Shown in pieces: positions 16,802 through 25,175 of a stretch of 64,000 nt of DNA. The notes beneath the pieces are model-generated. The model worked only from the letters and a program-made list of their open reading frames with translations. It was not told the DNA's origin and did not search any database. Numbering within the stretch: position 1 is the first letter of the stretch; each line of letters begins with the position of its first letter. Origin of the DNA: Paenibacillus barengoltzii NBRC 101215 (GTDB taxonomy: Bacteria; Bacillota; Bacilli; Paenibacillales; Paenibacillaceae); NCBI RefSeq assembly GCF_004000745.1, contig NZ_BILV01000001.1:124001-188000 (forward strand), written 5' to 3'. The position numbers and the translations under genes were made by a program.

Positions 16802-17119
16802 TTATTTAATCCACTCTTCCGCCCAGGACTGCACTTGTTCCATAACGGGACGAAGCGCCCGGCCTTTCTCCGTTAGTTCATATTCAATCCGGACCGGCGT
16901 CTCAGGATAGACATGGCGAACCAGGATTCCTTCACATTCCAGATCCTTCATCCGCTCGGATAACATTTTATCGCTCATGGAAGGAATCTGATTCGAAATA
17001 TCCTTAAATCGCTTGGGACCGTCCATCAGCGTTTTGATGATCAGACCGTTCCAACGTTTGCCTAAAAACGAAAATGCCGATTCAAATCGCGGACACATTG
17101 CCTGGGAATGCTCATCCAT
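16802..17119 (-). CDS. HxlR-family regulator with one N-terminal cysteine
   Basis: Winged-helix transcription factor of 105 residues. ATG 17119 is preferred because GAGGTG lies six bases ahead; GTG 17128 is an alternative. The HxlR core KRWNGLIIKTL and SDKMLSERMKDLE is clear. The single Cys at about residue 9 (AMCPRFESAF) stands where redox-sensing members such as YodB carry their sensor Cys, suggesting control by quinones, aldehydes or oxidants. That is an inference. The following flavoprotein gene is the likely target. Confidence 0.85.
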   Translation of the reverse strand: MDEHSQAMCPRFESAFSFLGKRWNGLIIKTLMDGPKRFKDISNQIPSMSDKMLSERMKDLECEGILVRHVYPETPVRIEYELTEKGRALRPVMEQVQSWAEEWIK

Positions 17120-17231
17120 AAAATTCACCTCGTTATCATCGCCGACCTAAGGGCTGAAAGCTTACAATTTGTTAGTATATTTCATAATAGCATATTTATT
17201 AGAGGAAAGTAAGGGGGATGCCCGGTCATTT

Positions 17232-17253
17232 AAAAAAACGACCGCCTAGGCGG
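17232..17253 (-). terminator. Terminator of the oxidoreductase/isomerase operon
   Basis: On the minus strand CCGCC-TA-GGCGG is followed by TCGTTTTTTT. It ends the four-gene operon starting at 21215. Confidence 0.7.
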
Positions 17254-17288
17254 CGGCCGCTAGTATAGTATATTACGCTGGTTGTAAC

Positions 17289-18257
17289 TTATACCCACCA
17301 CATTTCGCCGGCAGAATCTTCCACCAACACCTGCTGGAGATTGCGTACCGCCTTCGTGAACCCTTCGTCGATCGACATCAGGCCGTCTTCATGCTCGATG
17401 CTGACAACATAATCGTAGCCATACAAGCGAAGGGCACTGATAATGTCCGCCCAGGTTTTCAAATCATGGCCATATCCTACTGTACGGAACTGCCAGGCCC
17501 GATCCTGCATCATCGTATAAGGCTGCATATCCGTAAGCCCGTAACGGTTCACGTTCACCGGATCAATCGTCGTGTCCTTGGCGTGGAAATGGTGAATCGC
17601 CCCAGCCCGGCCAAGGATCGAGATCGCCTGCACCGGATCAATTCCCTGCCACCACATATGGCTGGGGTCCAAATTGGCGCCGATGGCTTCCCCAGCCGCT
17701 TCGCGTAGGCGAAGCAGCGTGGCCGGCGTATGCACGGAGAACCCGCCGTGCAGCTCCAGACCGATCTTCACATGATGCTCTGCGGCATAACGGCCCATTT
17801 CCGACCAATACGGAATCACCTTCTGGTTCCACTGCCAATCGAGGATCTCCTGGTAATCGTTCGGCCACGGTGCAACCGGCCAGTTCGGATATTTCGCGTC
17901 CTCGTGATCGCCGGGACAGCCGGAGAACGTATTTACCACCGGCACCTCCAGTAATTCAGCCAATTGAACGGTCTTGACGAAAGCGTCATGGAACTCTTGC
18001 GCCACCGCCTTTTGCGGGTGCAGAGGATTGCCGTGGCAGCTGAGCGCACTGATCGTTAACCCCCGCGATTCCACCGCCCGTTTGAACTCCTCCCGCGCTT
18101 GTTTATTTTCCAACAATACATCGGGATTACAATGCGCGTTGCCAGGATAACCTCCAGTCCCGATCTCTACAGCTTTTAGCCCCTGTGCCGCTGCCTTATC
18201 CAGCGCCTGCTCCAAGGGGAGCCCTCCGAACAATACGAGAAATACGCCTAATTTCAT
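17289..18257 (-). CDS. Sugar phosphate isomerase/epimerase-like TIM barrel protein (distal)
   Basis: AP-endonuclease-2 / xylose-isomerase-like TIM barrel, 322 residues. Likely metal ligands are carried by GLELHGGFSVHTP, ANLDPSHMWWQGIDP and HFHAKDTTIDP, a pattern shared by IolE-like and 3-keto-sugar-processing enzymes. It is the last gene of the operon and follows the second oxidoreductase gene after 18 bases. CGGAG precedes the ATG. The exact substrate cannot be told from sequence. It may isomerise, epimerise or cleave an oxidised sugar made by the neighbouring dehydrogenases. Confidence 0.85.
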   Translation of the reverse strand: MKLGVFLVLFGGLPLEQALDKAAAQGLKAVEIGTGGYPGNAHCNPDVLLENKQAREEFKRAVESRGLTISALSCHGNPLHPQKAVAQEFHDAFVKTVQLAELLEVPVVNTFSGCPGDHEDAKYPNWPVAPWPNDYQEILDWQWNQKVIPYWSEMGRYAAEHHVKIGLELHGGFSVHTPATLLRLREAAGEAIGANLDPSHMWWQGIDPVQAISILGRAGAIHHFHAKDTTIDPVNVNRYGLTDMQPYTMMQDRAWQFRTVGYGHDLKTWADIISALRLYGYDYVVSIEHEDGLMSIDEGFTKAVRNLQQVLVEDSAGEMWWV

Positions 18258-18275
18258 CTCCGGTCCCTCCCGTGA

Positions 18276-19358
18276 TTAATCAAAATAAACCGTTTTACCC
18301 GTTCTCGCCGACTCGTAAATCGCTTCCAAAATTTCCGTGACAACCAACGCTTGCTCCGGTTTCACCAGCGGTTCCTTATCCTCGAGAATCGCTTGTACCC
18401 AAGCTCTTGCTTCACGAGTAGCTTCGGTCTCCTGTTTCCCCTCGAAGAAGGCAACACCGCCCGAGCCCAAATCAATCTTCGTTTCATACAGGCGACTCAA
18501 TTTCTCCCCATTGATCCGTAGTCCGTTGGTCATGTCCGCGCCGCCTTCCGTTCCGCACAGCAGTGTTTTGGCTTCGCCGATATCCACGATGTTCAGCGCC
18601 CAGCTTGATTCCAGAATGATTGTCGCGCCATTCTTCATCGTAATGAAGCCAAATGCGGAGTCCTCCACTTTGAACTCCTCCGGATTCCATGGCCCGAATG
18701 CATTCGCTGCATTCTCGCGGCTGCCAAGCTTGTGGAAGACAGAACCGGTGACGCTCTTCGGCTCATAGTTGTCCATCAGCCACAAGGTCAGATCCAGAGC
18801 GTGCGTACCGATATCAATCAATGGACCGCCGCCTTGCTTCTCCTCATCGAGGAAGACGCCCCAAGTTGGCACGGCCCGGCGGCGAAGCGCCAGCGCCTTC
18901 CCCAGATAAATGTCACCGAGCTCACCCTTTTCGCAAATTTCCTTCAAATACAAGCTGTCGCTGCGGAAGCGGTTTTGATAAGCGATCGTCAGCTTCTTGC
19001 CCGTACGCTTCGCCGCATCCAGCATTTGACGCGCCTGTTCTGCCGTCTTAGCCATCGGCTTCTCGCACATGACATGGCGGCCGGATTCCAGCGAAGCAAC
19101 CGTAATTTCAGCGTGGGAATCGTTTGGCGTGCACACATGTACGACTTCGGCATCGCTTTCCGCCAGCAACTGACGATAATCGGTGTATACCTTGGCATTC
19201 TCGCCACCGTATTGGGCAGCAGCCTTGGCTGCGCGTTCTTCGATGATATCGCAGAATGCGACCATCTCCACCTCAGGCTGCTGGGCCAGGCTTGGCAAAT
19301 GTTTACCGTTCGCAATCCCGCCGCAGCCGATAATAGCTACTTTCAACGTTTTAGACAT
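18276..19358 (-). CDS. Gfo/Idh/MocA-family oxidoreductase (second copy)
   Basis: NAD(P)-dependent sugar dehydrogenase, 360 residues. The N-terminal Rossmann motif is VAIIGCGGIANGKHLP, the family segment CEKPMAKTAEQAR lies near residue 95, and IDIGTHALDLTLWLM holds the conserved catalytic His. The start at 19358 is fixed by GGAGG eight bases before it; a longer frame lacks a site. It overlaps the upstream isomerase gene by eight bases, so they are coupled. Confidence 0.9.
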   Translation of the reverse strand: MSKTLKVAIIGCGGIANGKHLPSLAQQPEVEMVAFCDIIEERAAKAAAQYGGENAKVYTDYRQLLAESDAEVVHVCTPNDSHAEITVASLESGRHVMCEKPMAKTAEQARQMLDAAKRTGKKLTIAYQNRFRSDSLYLKEICEKGELGDIYLGKALALRRRAVPTWGVFLDEEKQGGGPLIDIGTHALDLTLWLMDNYEPKSVTGSVFHKLGSRENAANAFGPWNPEEFKVEDSAFGFITMKNGATIILESSWALNIVDIGEAKTLLCGTEGGADMTNGLRINGEKLSRLYETKIDLGSGGVAFFEGKQETEATREARAWVQAILEDKEPLVKPEQALVVTEILEAIYESARTGKTVYFD

Positions 19359-20121
19359 GAAGTTTACCTCCTTTTTGCGCATAGTCACGCACCCATTCCA
19401 TGCTTGTCTGAATGCTCGTGAGCGAATCTCCGGCACAATGGTCCTGCTCGACGATTAACCATTCCACCCCCGCATCAATTGCAGCATCACCGATCTCCGT
19501 AATGGCAATTTCCCCGCGGCCAAGCTCAACCGTATCCGGTGAACCGTCTGCCTTCTTGACCACGTCCTTCCAGTGCACCAGCGGAAGCCGCCCCTTATAT
19601 GTAGCGATATAATCCAGCGGATTCGCTCCAGCGAAGGCAACCCAGCAGGAATCGAGCTCCACCTGCAGCAGATGTTCAGGCACTTGCTCGTAGATGGCGT
19701 CAAGCACCGGCTTGCCATCGTGTTGCAATGTCAGCTCAAAATCATGATTATGATAACAAAGCACTAAATCTTCCTCTTTGCACTTTTCACCGAATATTTT
19801 CAAATCTTCGATGATTTCCGACCAACGGTTGCGGTCTTCCTCCGCTAAATAAGGAACGATAATATAGCGGCTGCCAATCGCTTTATTAAACGCCAATTCC
19901 TCGTCGATCGCTTCCTTCAATCGGGTATAGGGCGTATGCGCACCAATCGCCGTTAATCCTGTCTCCCGCAGAATCTCCTGTACTTGCTCTACGGTACGTC
20001 CATAAAAACCGGCAAACTCGACACCTTGATAACCAAGCTCCGCCACTTTGCGCAAGGTTCCTTCAAAATCCCGTTCCAAATGATCTCTAACCGTATACAA
20101 CTGCAAACCAAGTTTCGTCAT
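19351..20121 (-). CDS. Sugar phosphate isomerase/epimerase-like TIM barrel protein (proximal)
   Basis: TIM barrel protein, 256 residues, of the same broad family as the last gene of the operon but shorter. It opens with KLGLQLYTVRDHL, typical of the group. YHNHDFEL, VELDSCWVAFAGANP and HWKDV hold likely metal-binding residues. The start at 20121 is supported by GAGGAG about ten bases upstream. It lies between the two oxidoreductase genes, overlapping the next one, so it probably acts on the product of the first. Confidence 0.87.
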   Translation of the reverse strand: MTKLGLQLYTVRDHLERDFEGTLRKVAELGYQGVEFAGFYGRTVEQVQEILRETGLTAIGAHTPYTRLKEAIDEELAFNKAIGSRYIIVPYLAEEDRNRWSEIIEDLKIFGEKCKEEDLVLCYHNHDFELTLQHDGKPVLDAIYEQVPEHLLQVELDSCWVAFAGANPLDYIATYKGRLPLVHWKDVVKKADGSPDTVELGRGEIAITEIGDAAIDAGVEWLIVEQDHCAGDSLTSIQTSMEWVRDYAQKGGKLHV

Positions 20122-20156
20122 GGGTTCATTTCTCCTCTTCATCATAAGTAAGTCCC

Positions 20157-21215
20157 TTAGAGCTCTACAGGGCTCAACAGGATATGCCGACCTTCATTCG
20201 AGGACCGGGCAACCGCATGCATCGCTTCCAGAACATGATAAGCCAGTTTCCCGCTGGCTCGATGCTCCCGGCCTTCCTGCATCGCTTGCACCATTTCCTC
20301 AATACCGCGTCCCCGCTCGTTCTCTTCGCTGGCAAATACCGGCGGCAACGTCTCCCAAGTCTCTTCTCCGGCCCAACGAAGCTTCACCTCGCCGGTAAAC
20401 CAGTTCGGATCTGGGACTTCCAGCGTGCCTTCGGTGCCATAAATCTCCATCCGCGGCAGCATGCTCCCGCCTCGCACATCAAAGCTGGTCACCAGCGTAC
20501 CGATCGCCCCTCCCACGAAATCCAGCGAAGCACTGTAATGGGTTGGCGTATGAACGGGGATCCGGGTGCCCGCTTTCGGTCCCGAGCCGATCGTCCGCTC
20601 CGGAATCTGACTTCCCACCGAACCGCTGACCCGGCGAATCGGTCCCAGCAATTGGACTAGCGCCGTCAGATAGTACGGCCCCATGTCAAACATCGGCCCG
20701 CCGCCTTCGACATAGAAAAACTCGGGATTCGGATGCCAGCGTTCCGGCCCGCCGCTGACCATAAACGCGGTAGCTGCCACCTGACGTCCAATCAACCCGT
20801 CATTAATCGCCTTGCGGGCCGTTTCCAGCCCGGCGCCAAGGAAGGTATCCGGGGCACAGCCGACGCGGAGGTTGCGTGCCGCAGCCAGCTCCAGCATTCG
20901 TCTGGCGTCCTCCAAGCGGATCGCCAACGGCTTCTCCACGTAAACGTGCTTACCGTGCTGCAGAGCCGCAATGTTAATCGCTGCATGGGATGAAGGCACC
21001 GTGAGATTCAGAATCAGGTCGATTCTAGGATGCCGTAACATTTCTTCAACTGTGAATACGTTTTCAATTCTGAATTCCTCGGCCCGCTCGCGCGCCTTCT
21101 CCGGAAACTGGTCGGCCAGCGCCACAACCTTCAGCCTGTCGCTCTTCGCCAAATGACGGAGGTAAGCCGGACTGATGTTGCCGCAGCCGATAATGCCAAT
21201 CTGGATGTCTGTCAT
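20157..21215 (-). CDS. Gfo/Idh/MocA-family oxidoreductase (first copy)
   Basis: NAD(P)-dependent sugar dehydrogenase, 352 residues and first gene of the operon. The Rossmann motif is IGIIGCGNISPAYLRHL, followed by the family segment VEKPLAIRLEDAR. FDMGPYYLTALVQLLG takes the place of the usual Asp-x-Gly-x-His catalytic segment, with Tyr where His is common, so its chemistry may differ from the second copy. The start at 21215 has AGGAG eight bases ahead. The operon faces an AraC-type regulator that probably controls it. Confidence 0.88.
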   Translation of the reverse strand: MTDIQIGIIGCGNISPAYLRHLAKSDRLKVVALADQFPEKARERAEEFRIENVFTVEEMLRHPRIDLILNLTVPSSHAAINIAALQHGKHVYVEKPLAIRLEDARRMLELAAARNLRVGCAPDTFLGAGLETARKAINDGLIGRQVAATAFMVSGGPERWHPNPEFFYVEGGGPMFDMGPYYLTALVQLLGPIRRVSGSVGSQIPERTIGSGPKAGTRIPVHTPTHYSASLDFVGGAIGTLVTSFDVRGGSMLPRMEIYGTEGTLEVPDPNWFTGEVKLRWAGEETWETLPPVFASEENERGRGIEEMVQAMQEGREHRASGKLAYHVLEAMHAVARSSNEGRHILLSPVEL

Positions 21216-21283
21216 TTTGGTCACTCCTGCCAAGCAGATGTTTGTCTATTTGATGCGCTACCCATGTACCATGGTATTTCAAA

Positions 21284-21319
21284 TTGCTCCAATGTAAAAT
21301 GAATAATATGATTGAAACA
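21284..21319 (+). promoter_or_regulatory. Predicted promoter of the AraC-type gene
   Basis: -35 TTGCTC (21284-21289) and -10 TATGAT (21307-21312) are 17 bp apart, about 45 bases before the start codon. The same 150-bp region must hold the divergent operon promoter, where a near-palindrome TACCATGTACCATGGTA is visible. Confidence 0.5.
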
Positions 21320-21364
21320 TGAACAATCTGGTCATTTTTTTCGAGAACCCTGTGGAGGACACCG

Positions 21365-22186
21365 ATGAACAAAGAGGCAAATCTGCAAATTTTATATGCT
21401 GGTTATTCGTTGCACCGCAAACCGTTCCACACGACCCTGCCGAACGGGCACGAAAATTATCTCATCCGCCTGCAGACGTTAGGCAAATGCCGCACGCGGC
21501 TAAACGGGCGGCTGGAGCTGCTGGAGCCTGGGGATTTGCTGCTGTTCGCCCCCGGGGACCCTTACGAGTTGAAAATCGAAGCCGAAACGAACGGAACTGG
21601 TGAACCCGTGGTTTCCAGCGGAGATTACCATATTTTCTTGTCCGGGGAATGGATTGAGTCCTGGTGGAATCGCCGGCCGCTTCCACACCGTTTGAAGGTT
21701 CCCCTGTCCGAAGGGATGGTTGGAGCCTTCCGTCAGATTATGCTGGAGCAGCGCCGCATCTCTAACCCCATGCCGGAAATCTCCGAATATTACTTGAAGA
21801 TTCTGTGCTTGGAGATTGAACGAAATTTGCTCGAGCAGCCGCAGCCCACCTATCCTACCTATCTTGCCCACCGTCTAAAAAATTATATCGAAGAGAACGC
21901 CTCCTCGCCCTTTAAACTGGAGGACGCTGCAGCCCACGTCGGCATCAGCGTGTCGCGGGCGGTGCATCTTTTCAAGCAGGCCTTTGGCACCAGCATGATT
22001 CAATACACGCTGGAGGTGCGGCTGAACATGGCGCGGGAGCGGATTATTTTTAGCCCTTTATCGCTGGAGCATGTTGCGGAAAGCTCCGGCTTCCCTAGCT
22101 ACAACTACTTTCATAAAGTATTCCGCAAGCGATTTGGCATGTCGCCCAAGCAGTTTCGTTTATCTGCCCGGGAGAACAACAATTAA
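21365..22186 (+). CDS. AraC-family transcriptional regulator
   Basis: Regulator of 273 residues. The N-terminal half is a cupin-like ligand domain (LEPGDLLLFAPGDPYEL near 55-70). The C-terminal half is the AraC double helix-turn-helix, with GISVSRAVHLFKQAFG near 200 and the signature ESSGFPSYNYFHKVFRKRFG near 245. GGAGG precedes the ATG. It is divergent from the oxidoreductase/isomerase operon and probably activates it when a sugar is bound. Confidence 0.9.
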   Translation: MNKEANLQILYAGYSLHRKPFHTTLPNGHENYLIRLQTLGKCRTRLNGRLELLEPGDLLLFAPGDPYELKIEAETNGTGEPVVSSGDYHIFLSGEWIESWWNRRPLPHRLKVPLSEGMVGAFRQIMLEQRRISNPMPEISEYYLKILCLEIERNLLEQPQPTYPTYLAHRLKNYIEENASSPFKLEDAAAHVGISVSRAVHLFKQAFGTSMIQYTLEVRLNMARERIIFSPLSLEHVAESSGFPSYNYFHKVFRKRFGMSPKQFRLSARENNN

Positions 22187-22206
22187 CGAGCGAGCCAACA
22201 AACACA

Positions 22207-22250
22207 AAAAATAACGCCGCGACGGCCGTTAATCGGCCGCCTGTGGCGTT
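22207..22250. terminator. Shared terminator between AraC-type gene and terC
   Basis: The nested inverted repeat AACGCC..CGGCCG..CGGCCG..GGCGTT gives a strong hairpin. On the minus strand it runs into ATTTTTTG, so it ends terC. On the plus strand only a weak T-rich tail follows. Confidence 0.7.
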
Positions 22251-22268
22251 GTTCTCTTGCGTTTCCTA

Positions 22269-22970
22269 TTAGCTTCCGTTTGTTTGCGGCATCGCTTTCG
22301 CTTGGTGAAGCCGCGCCTTGCGCTTCTTCATGAGGTTGCCAAGCAGCACGACCGCAGCGATGACGAGCAGCTCGAAGCCGTATTTAATCCAAGGGCTGGC
22401 GAACCAGTCATGAATCAACGGTTCTTCAACGATCATCTTGGATGCAGTCCAAGCCAGCACAGCCGCCCCAATCGTAATGACGATCGGAAAGCGTTCCGTC
22501 AGCTTCAGAATCATCGTGCTGCCCCATACCATAATCGGTACGGATACAGCCAAACCGATAATGACCAACAAGGTGTCCCCGTGCGCTGCGCCAGCGACTG
22601 CAAGCACGTTGTCGAGACCCATCATGGCATCGGCGATAATTATCGTGCGAATGGCCGCCCACATTTGGTTCCCGGCCTTGATCTCATGACTTTTCTCCTC
22701 AATCAGCAGTTTATAAGCAATCCAGACTAAAGCAAGCCCTCCGGCAAGCCGTAGTCCCGGGATGTTGAGCAACTGCACAACGAGCAGTGTCATGACGACC
22801 CGGATCACAATTGCCCCCAGGGTTCCCCATACGATTACTTTCTTCTGATCCTGTTGCGGTACATTGCGGGCAGCAAGCCCAATAACGATTGCGTTGTCCC
22901 CAGCTAAGACGAGGTCGATCAGGACGATGGATAATAAGGCCATCCAAAATTCCGGTGACAAGAAGTCCAT
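22269..22970 (-). CDS. TerC-family membrane protein (YjbE/YkoY-like metal exporter)
   Basis: Integral membrane protein of the TerC family, 233 residues with about seven membrane segments. The family hallmarks are acidic intramembrane motifs: LVLAGDNAIVI near 20-30 and ADAMMGLDNVLAVAG near 112-126. Members of this family take part in manganese efflux or metallation of exported proteins. The gene sits behind a manganese-sensing riboswitch, which supports a manganese role directly. AAAGGGGAG precedes the ATG. Confidence 0.88.
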   Translation of the reverse strand: MDFLSPEFWMALLSIVLIDLVLAGDNAIVIGLAARNVPQQDQKKVIVWGTLGAIVIRVVMTLLVVQLLNIPGLRLAGGLALVWIAYKLLIEEKSHEIKAGNQMWAAIRTIIIADAMMGLDNVLAVAGAAHGDTLLVIIGLAVSVPIMVWGSTMILKLTERFPIVITIGAAVLAWTASKMIVEEPLIHDWFASPWIKYGFELLVIAAVVLLGNLMKKRKARLHQAKAMPQTNGS

Positions 22971-23124
22971 GTTCTCTCCCCTTTCTAATGTTCCATGCGT
23001 GCGGTTCTATTTTTTTGGATCACGGCCTCGCCATTCACGTCCGTTGCCTCAGGCCAGCAAGATGGCGAGACGGTTCAATCGGACGATCGAGATGGCTGGG
23101 ACTACGGGAAGATCCCACCGTTCC

Positions 23125-23162
23125 AAAAAAAATGCGCCGTGTCCGTATTGGGCACGACGCAT
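23125..23162 (-). terminator. Second terminator in the terC leader
   Basis: On the minus strand ATGCGTCGTGCCC pairs with GGACACGGCGCAT (one wobble, one mismatch) around a short loop, followed by eight T. It lies between the riboswitch terminator and terC, so transcripts that pass the first terminator meet another. Confidence 0.75.
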
Positions 23163-23171
23163 ATACGCATC

Positions 23172-23298
23172 AAAAAAGACCTTTACCCAATACTCGCTAC
23201 GGGCAAAGGTCTCGCTAACAACTCTTCGTTGCCAATAAAGCCGGGGTATGTATAACTCCCGTAATGACGACTTTATTGTAACAGCTACTCCCCTTTGG
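23172..23298 (-). promoter_or_regulatory. Manganese riboswitch, yybP-ykoY class, with its terminator
   Basis: Read on the minus strand, the conserved blocks are in order: AAAGGGGAGTAGC (5' side of P1 and L1), AATAAAGTCGTCA, CCCCGGCTTTATTGGCAA (L3 region) and GCGAGACCTTTGCC. These match the yybP-ykoY Mn2+ aptamer. AGACCTTTGCCC (23212-23201) can pair either with the 5' AAAGG in P1 or with GGGTAAAGGTCT (23189-23178), which forms a terminator with six T. Mn2+ should favour P1 and turn terC on. The promoter is an extended -10, TGCTATAAT, at 23330-23325. Confidence 0.9.
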
Positions 23299-23371
23299 GA
23301 ACCATGCATGTTTTATTGAGTTATATTATAGCACGCACTTTACGAGAGAACCAGCCTTTTATGCTATCATT

Positions 23372-23406
23372 TTGGCTTTGTGTCAAAACAAGTTATAATA
23401 GTGATG
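23372..23406 (+). promoter_or_regulatory. Predicted promoter of msrAB
   Basis: -35 TTGGCT (23372-23377) and -10 TATAAT (23394-23399) are 16 bp apart, with a start about 18 bases before the coding region. It is divergent from the riboswitch promoter. Confidence 0.55.
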
Positions 23407-23423
23407 AAATGGAGGGATCCCAA

Positions 23424-24413
23424 ATGAGTCCATCAACAAATTCCAATCTCAAATTAGCCACGTTTGCCGGAGGCTGCTTCTGGTGCATGGTGTCACCATT
23501 CGAGGAGCTGCCCGGCGTTCACGGCATTATTTCTGGATATACCGGCGGTCACACGGTAAACCCTACGTACGAGGAGGTTTGCGCTGGGAACACCGGCCAT
23601 TATGAAGCGGTGCAGATTACGTACGATCCGGACATCTTTCCTTACCGCAAACTGCTGGAGTTGTATTGGCAGCAAATTGATCCAACTGACGCAGGCGGCC
23701 AATTCCATGACCGCGGGGATTCGTATCGGACCGCAATTTTCTATCATGATGAGCAGCAGCGTCAGGAGGCGGAAGCTTCCAAGCAAGAGCTTGCGCAAAG
23801 CGGCCGCTTCGATAAACCGATTGTTACCCCGATTCTGCCGGCAGCCCCATTCTATCCTGCCGAAGAGTATCATCAGCAATATCATAAGAAAAATCCGGGA
23901 CACTATCGGCTGTATCGCAAAGGTTCCGGACGTGAAGATTTCCTGGAGCGCCACTGGTCCGGCCCTGCCAATCGGGAAGAGCTGAAGCGCAAGTTGACGC
24001 CAATCCAATACGAGGTCACACAAAATAATGCGACTGAGCGTCCTTTTACCGGAGAGTATTGGGACCATGAAGAAGAAGGCATTTACGTGGATGTCGTCTC
24101 CGGCGAGCCGTTGTTCAGTTCCCGTGACAAATACGATGCCGGCTGCGGTTGGCCGAGCTTTACCCGCCCGATCCGGAGCTATCACATCAAGGAGAAGACC
24201 GATACCAGCCATTTCATGATTCGCACTGAAGTGCGCAGCCGGCTGGGCGATTCCCACCTGGGTCACGTCTTCGAGGACGGTCCGGAACCAACAGGACTCC
24301 GCTATTGCATCAATTCGGCAGCGCTCCGCTTCGTGCCGAAGGCCGATTTGGAGAAGGAAGGATACGGAGAATATCTGTACCTGTTTGAAGATGAGCCCAA
24401 ATCGCAAAAGTAA
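23424..24413 (+). CDS. msrAB: Fused methionine sulfoxide reductase MsrA-MsrB
   Basis: Repairs oxidised methionine of both stereochemistries using thioredoxin. The N-terminal MsrA domain (about residues 10-165) has the catalytic motif GGCFWC. The C-terminal MsrB domain (about 185-325) has [20 protein letters not shown] and the catalytic Cys in RYCINSAAL. The length of 329 residues is normal for the fusion. The start at 23424 has GGAGG eight bases before it; the frame is open further upstream but without a site. Confidence 0.96.
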   Translation: MSPSTNSNLKLATFAGGCFWCMVSPFEELPGVHGIISGYTGGHTVNPTYEEVCAGNTGHYEAVQITYDPDIFPYRKLLELYWQQIDPTDAGGQFHDRGDSYRTAIFYHDEQQRQEAEASKQELAQSGRFDKPIVTPILPAAPFYPAEEYHQQYHKKNPGHYRLYRKGSGREDFLERHWSGPANREELKRKLTPIQYEVTQNNATERPFTGEYWDHEEEGIYVDVVSGEPLFSSRDKYDAGCGWPSFTRPIRSYHIKEKTDTSHFMIRTEVRSRLGDSHLGHVFEDGPEPTGLRYCINSAALRFVPKADLEKEGYGEYLYLFEDEPKSQK

Positions 24414-24420
24414 TACCTGA

Positions 24421-24462
24421 AACAAGAAACAGGCAGCCCCTCTCGGCCGCCTGTTTCTTGTT
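24421..24462. terminator. Bidirectional terminator between msrAB and the CGNR gene
   Basis: The perfect 14-bp arms AACAAGAAACAGGC and GCCTGTTTCTTGTT enclose a 14-base loop. It serves two genes that converge here. Confidence 0.8.
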
Positions 24463-24478
24463 ATTTATGAAGAACAAG

Positions 24479-25045
24479 CTATTGCTCGCCTGGATCGGTT
24501 CCCGCCTTCTTACGGGCGCGAAACCTCCGCACCTTCATCAAATTGCCGCACGTCTTGTCTTCACAGTATTTCTTCGTCCGGTTACGCGTGTCATCGTAAA
24601 AAAACCAGCGGCAATCCGGGTTATCACACAGGCGAATTCTTGACGTTTCCCCGTGAAGCAGCGTTTCACCGAAGCTGGCGGCAATCTCTGCCCGCACATG
24701 GCGCCAGTCCTCCGTCACTGGAACATATTGCAGCCGGATGTCTCCCGGTTCTCCGGACAACCTGCGGGTAACCAGATCCTGCGCCAAATGTTTATTGAGC
24801 ACCTGCCAATCCGCCTCCCCCATCTTACCGCCTCCCGCCAGTTTGACCGTTAAGGCATGCAGGCGTTCCCGAAAATGACGCATGGCCAAGACCTCTTCCG
24901 CCGGCATCGGCACAGGAGCAGTCAATTGCCATTGATTAAGGAACCACTGCTGCCAGTTCAGCTTCTCCAGCCGATCTTCGCTGCGTCCGCTTCCCCGCCA
25001 GTCATGCCACTCGCTGTTCAAAAAATCACTCCATAATGTTTCCAC
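24479..25045 (-). CDS. CGNR zinc finger / ABATE domain protein, probable regulator
   Basis: Protein of 188 residues. The N-terminal part is a helical stress-associated (ABATE-like) domain. The C-terminal part is the CGNR zinc finger, CDNPDCRWFFYDDT followed by KKYCEDKTCGNLMKVRRFR, with four Cys as zinc ligands and the name-giving Cys-Gly-Asn (here CGNLMKVRR). Such proteins are presumed DNA-binding regulators. The start is GTG with a weak site. The gene is divergent from dinB, and a perfect inverted repeat lies between them. Confidence 0.8.
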   Translation of the reverse strand: METLWSDFLNSEWHDWRGSGRSEDRLEKLNWQQWFLNQWQLTAPVPMPAEEVLAMRHFRERLHALTVKLAGGGKMGEADWQVLNKHLAQDLVTRRLSGEPGDIRLQYVPVTEDWRHVRAEIAASFGETLLHGETSRIRLCDNPDCRWFFYDDTRNRTKKYCEDKTCGNLMKVRRFRARKKAGTDPGEQ

Positions 25046-25089
25046 TTCGAAGCCCCCAAATCCGTAACGACCTAATCAATAAATAAATG

Positions 25090-25125
25090 GTTACATTTCT
25101 CATTTCTTCTGCTACAATATCATTG
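25090..25125 (+). promoter_or_regulatory. Predicted promoter of the DinB-family gene
   Basis: -35 TTACAT (25090-25095) and -10 TACAAT (25113-25118) are 17 bp apart, with a start near 25125. The left arm of the inverted repeat begins at the -10, so a protein bound there would block transcription. Confidence 0.6.
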
Positions 25126-25162
25126 TAACCCTTGAAATCGTAATTAGCCAGTTACAATGATA
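25118..25162. repeat. Perfect 12-bp inverted repeat upstream of the DinB-family gene
   Basis: TATCATTGTAAC at 25118-25129 and GTTACAATGATA at 25151-25162 are exact reverse complements 21 bases apart. One arm overlaps the -10 and start point, the other abuts the AAGGAGG ribosome site. It may be a two-site operator or a leader hairpin masking the ribosome site. Confidence 0.75.
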
Positions 25163-25175
25163 AGGAGGAAATGGA

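Noticed and set aside
23049-23309. 86-codon minus-strand frame over the terC leader
   Set aside because: It covers the manganese riboswitch and both terminators, so the RNA explanation is far better.
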